From positions 1 through 27,335 of the forward strand of contig DASZMJ010000460.1 of assembly GCA_035551935.1 (NCBI GenBank): a DNA stretch of 27,335 nt. Direction: 5' to 3'. Below, one piece after another: positions 25,929-27,335 of this stretch (the stretch's first letter is position 1; every line of letters begins with the position of its first letter). Source of the stretch: DASZMJ01 sp035551935 (GTDB taxonomy: Bacteria > Planctomycetota > Planctomycetia > Isosphaerales > Isosphaeraceae). The notes under the pieces were generated by a model, which was given only the letters and a program-made list of their open reading frames with translations, did not search any database and was not told the DNA's origin. The translations under genes and the position numbers were made by a program.

Positions 25929-26294
25929 TCAGCCTTCCTTGGACCCGGTTCGATGCGGGCATTCGGGGTTGTTCAGGCAGGACGCGGGGATCACGAGGTC
26001 GTCGATCACCTCGCCCCCGAGGACCGTCTTCTCGACGATCCGCGGCACGTCGGCCTTGGTGACATGGCCGTACCAGATCCCTTGCGGGTAGATGACGACC
26101 GTCGGGCCGTGCTCGCACTGGTCGAGGCAGCCGGCGTGGTTCGCCCGCGCGAGGACATGCGGCGCGACCTTGCTCAGCTCGGCCTTGAACGCCGCGCGGA
26201 GCCCCTGATGTCCCTCGGGGTCGCAGCATCCCCGCGGGTTGCCGGGCGACCGAACGTTGCCGCAGACGAAGATGTGGGACGTGAACGCCGCCAT
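25929..26294 (-). CDS. Thioredoxin-like [2Fe-2S] ferredoxin
   Basis: A 121-residue protein with the cysteine layout of thioredoxin-fold ferredoxins such as A. aeolicus Fd4 (ligands Cys9, 22, 55, 59). Here they are Cys11 (HIFVCGN), Cys23 or Cys24 (GNPRGCC), Cys56 and Cys60 (AGCLDQCEHGP). VVIYPQGIWYGHV is also typical. The C-terminus carries two extra cysteines (SCLNNPEC). It should be a small cytoplasmic electron carrier. It is the first gene of a minus-strand run with panC and lgt. Confidence 0.93.
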   Translation of the reverse strand: MAAFTSHIFVCGNVRSPGNPRGCCDPEGHQGLRAAFKAELSKVAPHVLARANHAGCLDQCEHGPTVVIYPQGIWYGHVTKADVPRIVEKTVLGGEVIDDLVIPASCLNNPECPHRTGSKEG

Positions 26295-26395
26295 TCCGTG
26301 GTCTCCACGCCGGGCGCCGTCAGGCGCGCCATTGACGCCTCTCCAATCGTGGGGAGACGCGCGCGATCGGTCAAGGCCAAGGGGCCGGCGGGATA

Positions 26396-26424
26396 TGGTC
26401 AGGGCCGCCGCCTCTTGCGATAAT
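26396..26424 (+). promoter_or_regulatory. Candidate sigma-70 promoter for the ThuA gene
   Basis: TGGTCA (26396-26401, four of six -35 bases), a 17-base spacer and GATAAT (26419-26424, five of six -10 bases), preceded by TGC as in an extended -10. It is 40 bases before the ATG. The divergent spacer (26295-26464) also holds a hairpin with TCTCC/GGAGA arms (26340-26357). Confidence 0.5.
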
Positions 26425-26464
26425 GCGATTCACGCCGCCTCGAACGGACCGGAGAGCCGACACC

Positions 26465-27335
26465 ATGATGCGCAACGCCTCGCTCGCCATCGTCATCGCC
26501 TTGTTCTCCACACTTGCCCCGGCGGCTGAGCCTTCCGGCCGCCTCAAGGTGCTGTTCCTGGGCGACCGCGGGCACCACGTCCCTGCCGAGCGCGCCGCGC
26601 AGCTCGTCCCGGCCCTCGCGGCCCGCGGCATCGACGTGGACTACACCGAGCGGGTCGACGACCTGAATCCCGGGAATCTCAAGCGGTACGACGCGGTCCT
26701 CGTCTATGCGAACATCGACACGATCGACCCCAGGCCGATGAAGGCGCTGCTCGACTACGTCGAGGACGGCGGCGGGTTCGTGCCGATCCACTGCGCCTCG
26801 TTCTGCTTCCGCAACGCGCCCGAGTACGTCGCGCTGGTCGGCGCCCAGTTCCAGCGGCACAACACCGGGACCTTCGACACCAAGGTCGTCGCCCCCGATC
26901 ATCCCATCCTGCGAGGGCTGGAGCCGTTCCGCACCTGGGACGAGACCTACGTCCACACGCGGCACAACCCGAAGGACCGCGTCGTGCTCCAGGTCCGCGC
27001 CGAGGGGGACCGCGAGGAGCCGTGGACCTGGGCCCGCACGCAAGGGAAGGGGAGGGTCTTCTATACGGCCTACGGCCACGACAACCGCACCTGGGGCCAC
27101 CCGGGGTTCGTGGACCTCGTCGAGCGCGGCATCCGCTGGGCGGCGAACAAGGGGGACGTCTACGACAGCCGGCCGAAGGCGGCGAAGGGGCTCCAGCCGT
27201 TCGAGTACCAGGAGGCGGGCGCCGAGATCCCGAACTACCTGCCGAGCCAGCGCTGGGGCACGCAGGGCGAGCCGATCCGCACGATGCAGAAGCCCTTATC
27301 GGCGGCCGAGTCGAGCGAGCACCTGGCCGTGCCGC
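26465..27335 (+). CDS. Secreted ThuA-domain protein, probably PVC-type dehydrogenase fusion (3' partial)
   Basis: The frame is open to the window edge (290 residues seen). A signal peptide (MMRNASLAIVIALFSTLAPAAEP) is followed by a ThuA-like glutamine-amidotransferase-fold domain (about 28-230: KVLFLGDRGHH, YDAVLVYANIDTI, GGGFVPIHCASFCF, WTWARTQGKGRVFYTAYGHD). Near the edge the linker YQEAGAEIPNYLPSQRWGTQ and SSEHLAVP resemble the entry into the large PVC-type membrane-bound dehydrogenase/haem-binding proteins that follow ThuA in planctomycetes. The first of two tandem ATGs was used. The enzymatic activity of such proteins is unproven; carbohydrate oxidation is assumed in the literature. Confidence 0.9.
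   Translation, partial: MMRNASLAIVIALFSTLAPAAEPSGRLKVLFLGDRGHHVPAERAAQLVPALAARGIDVDYTERVDDLNPGNLKRYDAVLVYANIDTIDPRPMKALLDYVEDGGGFVPIHCASFCFRNAPEYVALVGAQFQRHNTGTFDTKVVAPDHPILRGLEPFRTWDETYVHTRHNPKDRVVLQVRAEGDREEPWTWARTQGKGRVFYTAYGHDNRTWGHPGFVDLVERGIRWAANKGDVYDSRPKAAKGLQPFEYQEAGAEIPNYLPSQRWGTQGEPIRTMQKPLSAAESSEHLAVP

Overview
The window looks like a chromosomal segment of a high-GC planctomycete, most likely of the Isosphaeraceae/Isosphaerales type (inferred from gene content, not from a search). The signs are a DUF1501 gene next to DUF1549/DUF1553 (PSCyt2/PSD1) and PSCyt1-WD40 genes, a ThuA protein running into a PVC-type dehydrogenase region, strong G/C preference at third codon positions, mostly weak Shine-Dalgarno sites, and a fragment of the 'NRRNA...GPKTxEGK...NALKHGL' protein type that is common in planctomycetes. 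No rRNA, tRNA, CRISPR array, prophage or intact transposon is visible.

Layout. 1-6541 (+) is a planctomycete cytochrome-like cluster: the 3' end of a DUF1501 gene, a perfect 45-bp inverted repeat, a secreted DUF1549/DUF1553 protein and a PSCyt1-WD40-PPC protein. 6555-10062 (+) holds a two-TM channel-like protein with an RCK/TrkA-N domain, then a YfhO-like polytopic membrane protein. 10142-11717 (+) is a histidine kinase followed in another frame by a single-domain response regulator that has no standard start codon. 11746-13803 (-) holds an M3 peptidase and a small membrane protein. 13935-14978 (+) is a xylose-isomerase-like protein.

15037-18603 (-) is a compact stress-like module: a BON-domain protein, then a phosphoribosyltransferase, an erythromycin-esterase-family protein (4-bp overlap) and a dienelactone-hydrolase-like enzyme. 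The 5' end of the BON gene carries an 8-bp tandem duplication that knocks the obvious ATG out of frame, and a strong hairpin with a T-tract lies just upstream on the same strand. 18679-19354 has no intact gene. It holds that hairpin, a short open frame across it, a decayed gene fragment and the Hsp70 promoter region.

19355-24115 (+) carries a lidless Hsp70-type ATPase overlapping a LipM/LplA-type acyltransferase, an FHA-domain protein and a MoxR AAA+ ATPase. 24117-26294 (-) is a housekeeping string: a thioredoxin-like [2Fe-2S] ferredoxin, panC and lgt. 26465 to the end (+) is a secreted ThuA-domain protein cut by the window edge.

Most genes are ordinary for such a genome. The best candidates for something new are the BON/PRTase/esterase/hydrolase module with its disrupted start and upstream terminator-like hairpin, the kinase/regulator frame junction, and the long perfect inverted repeat near the left edge.
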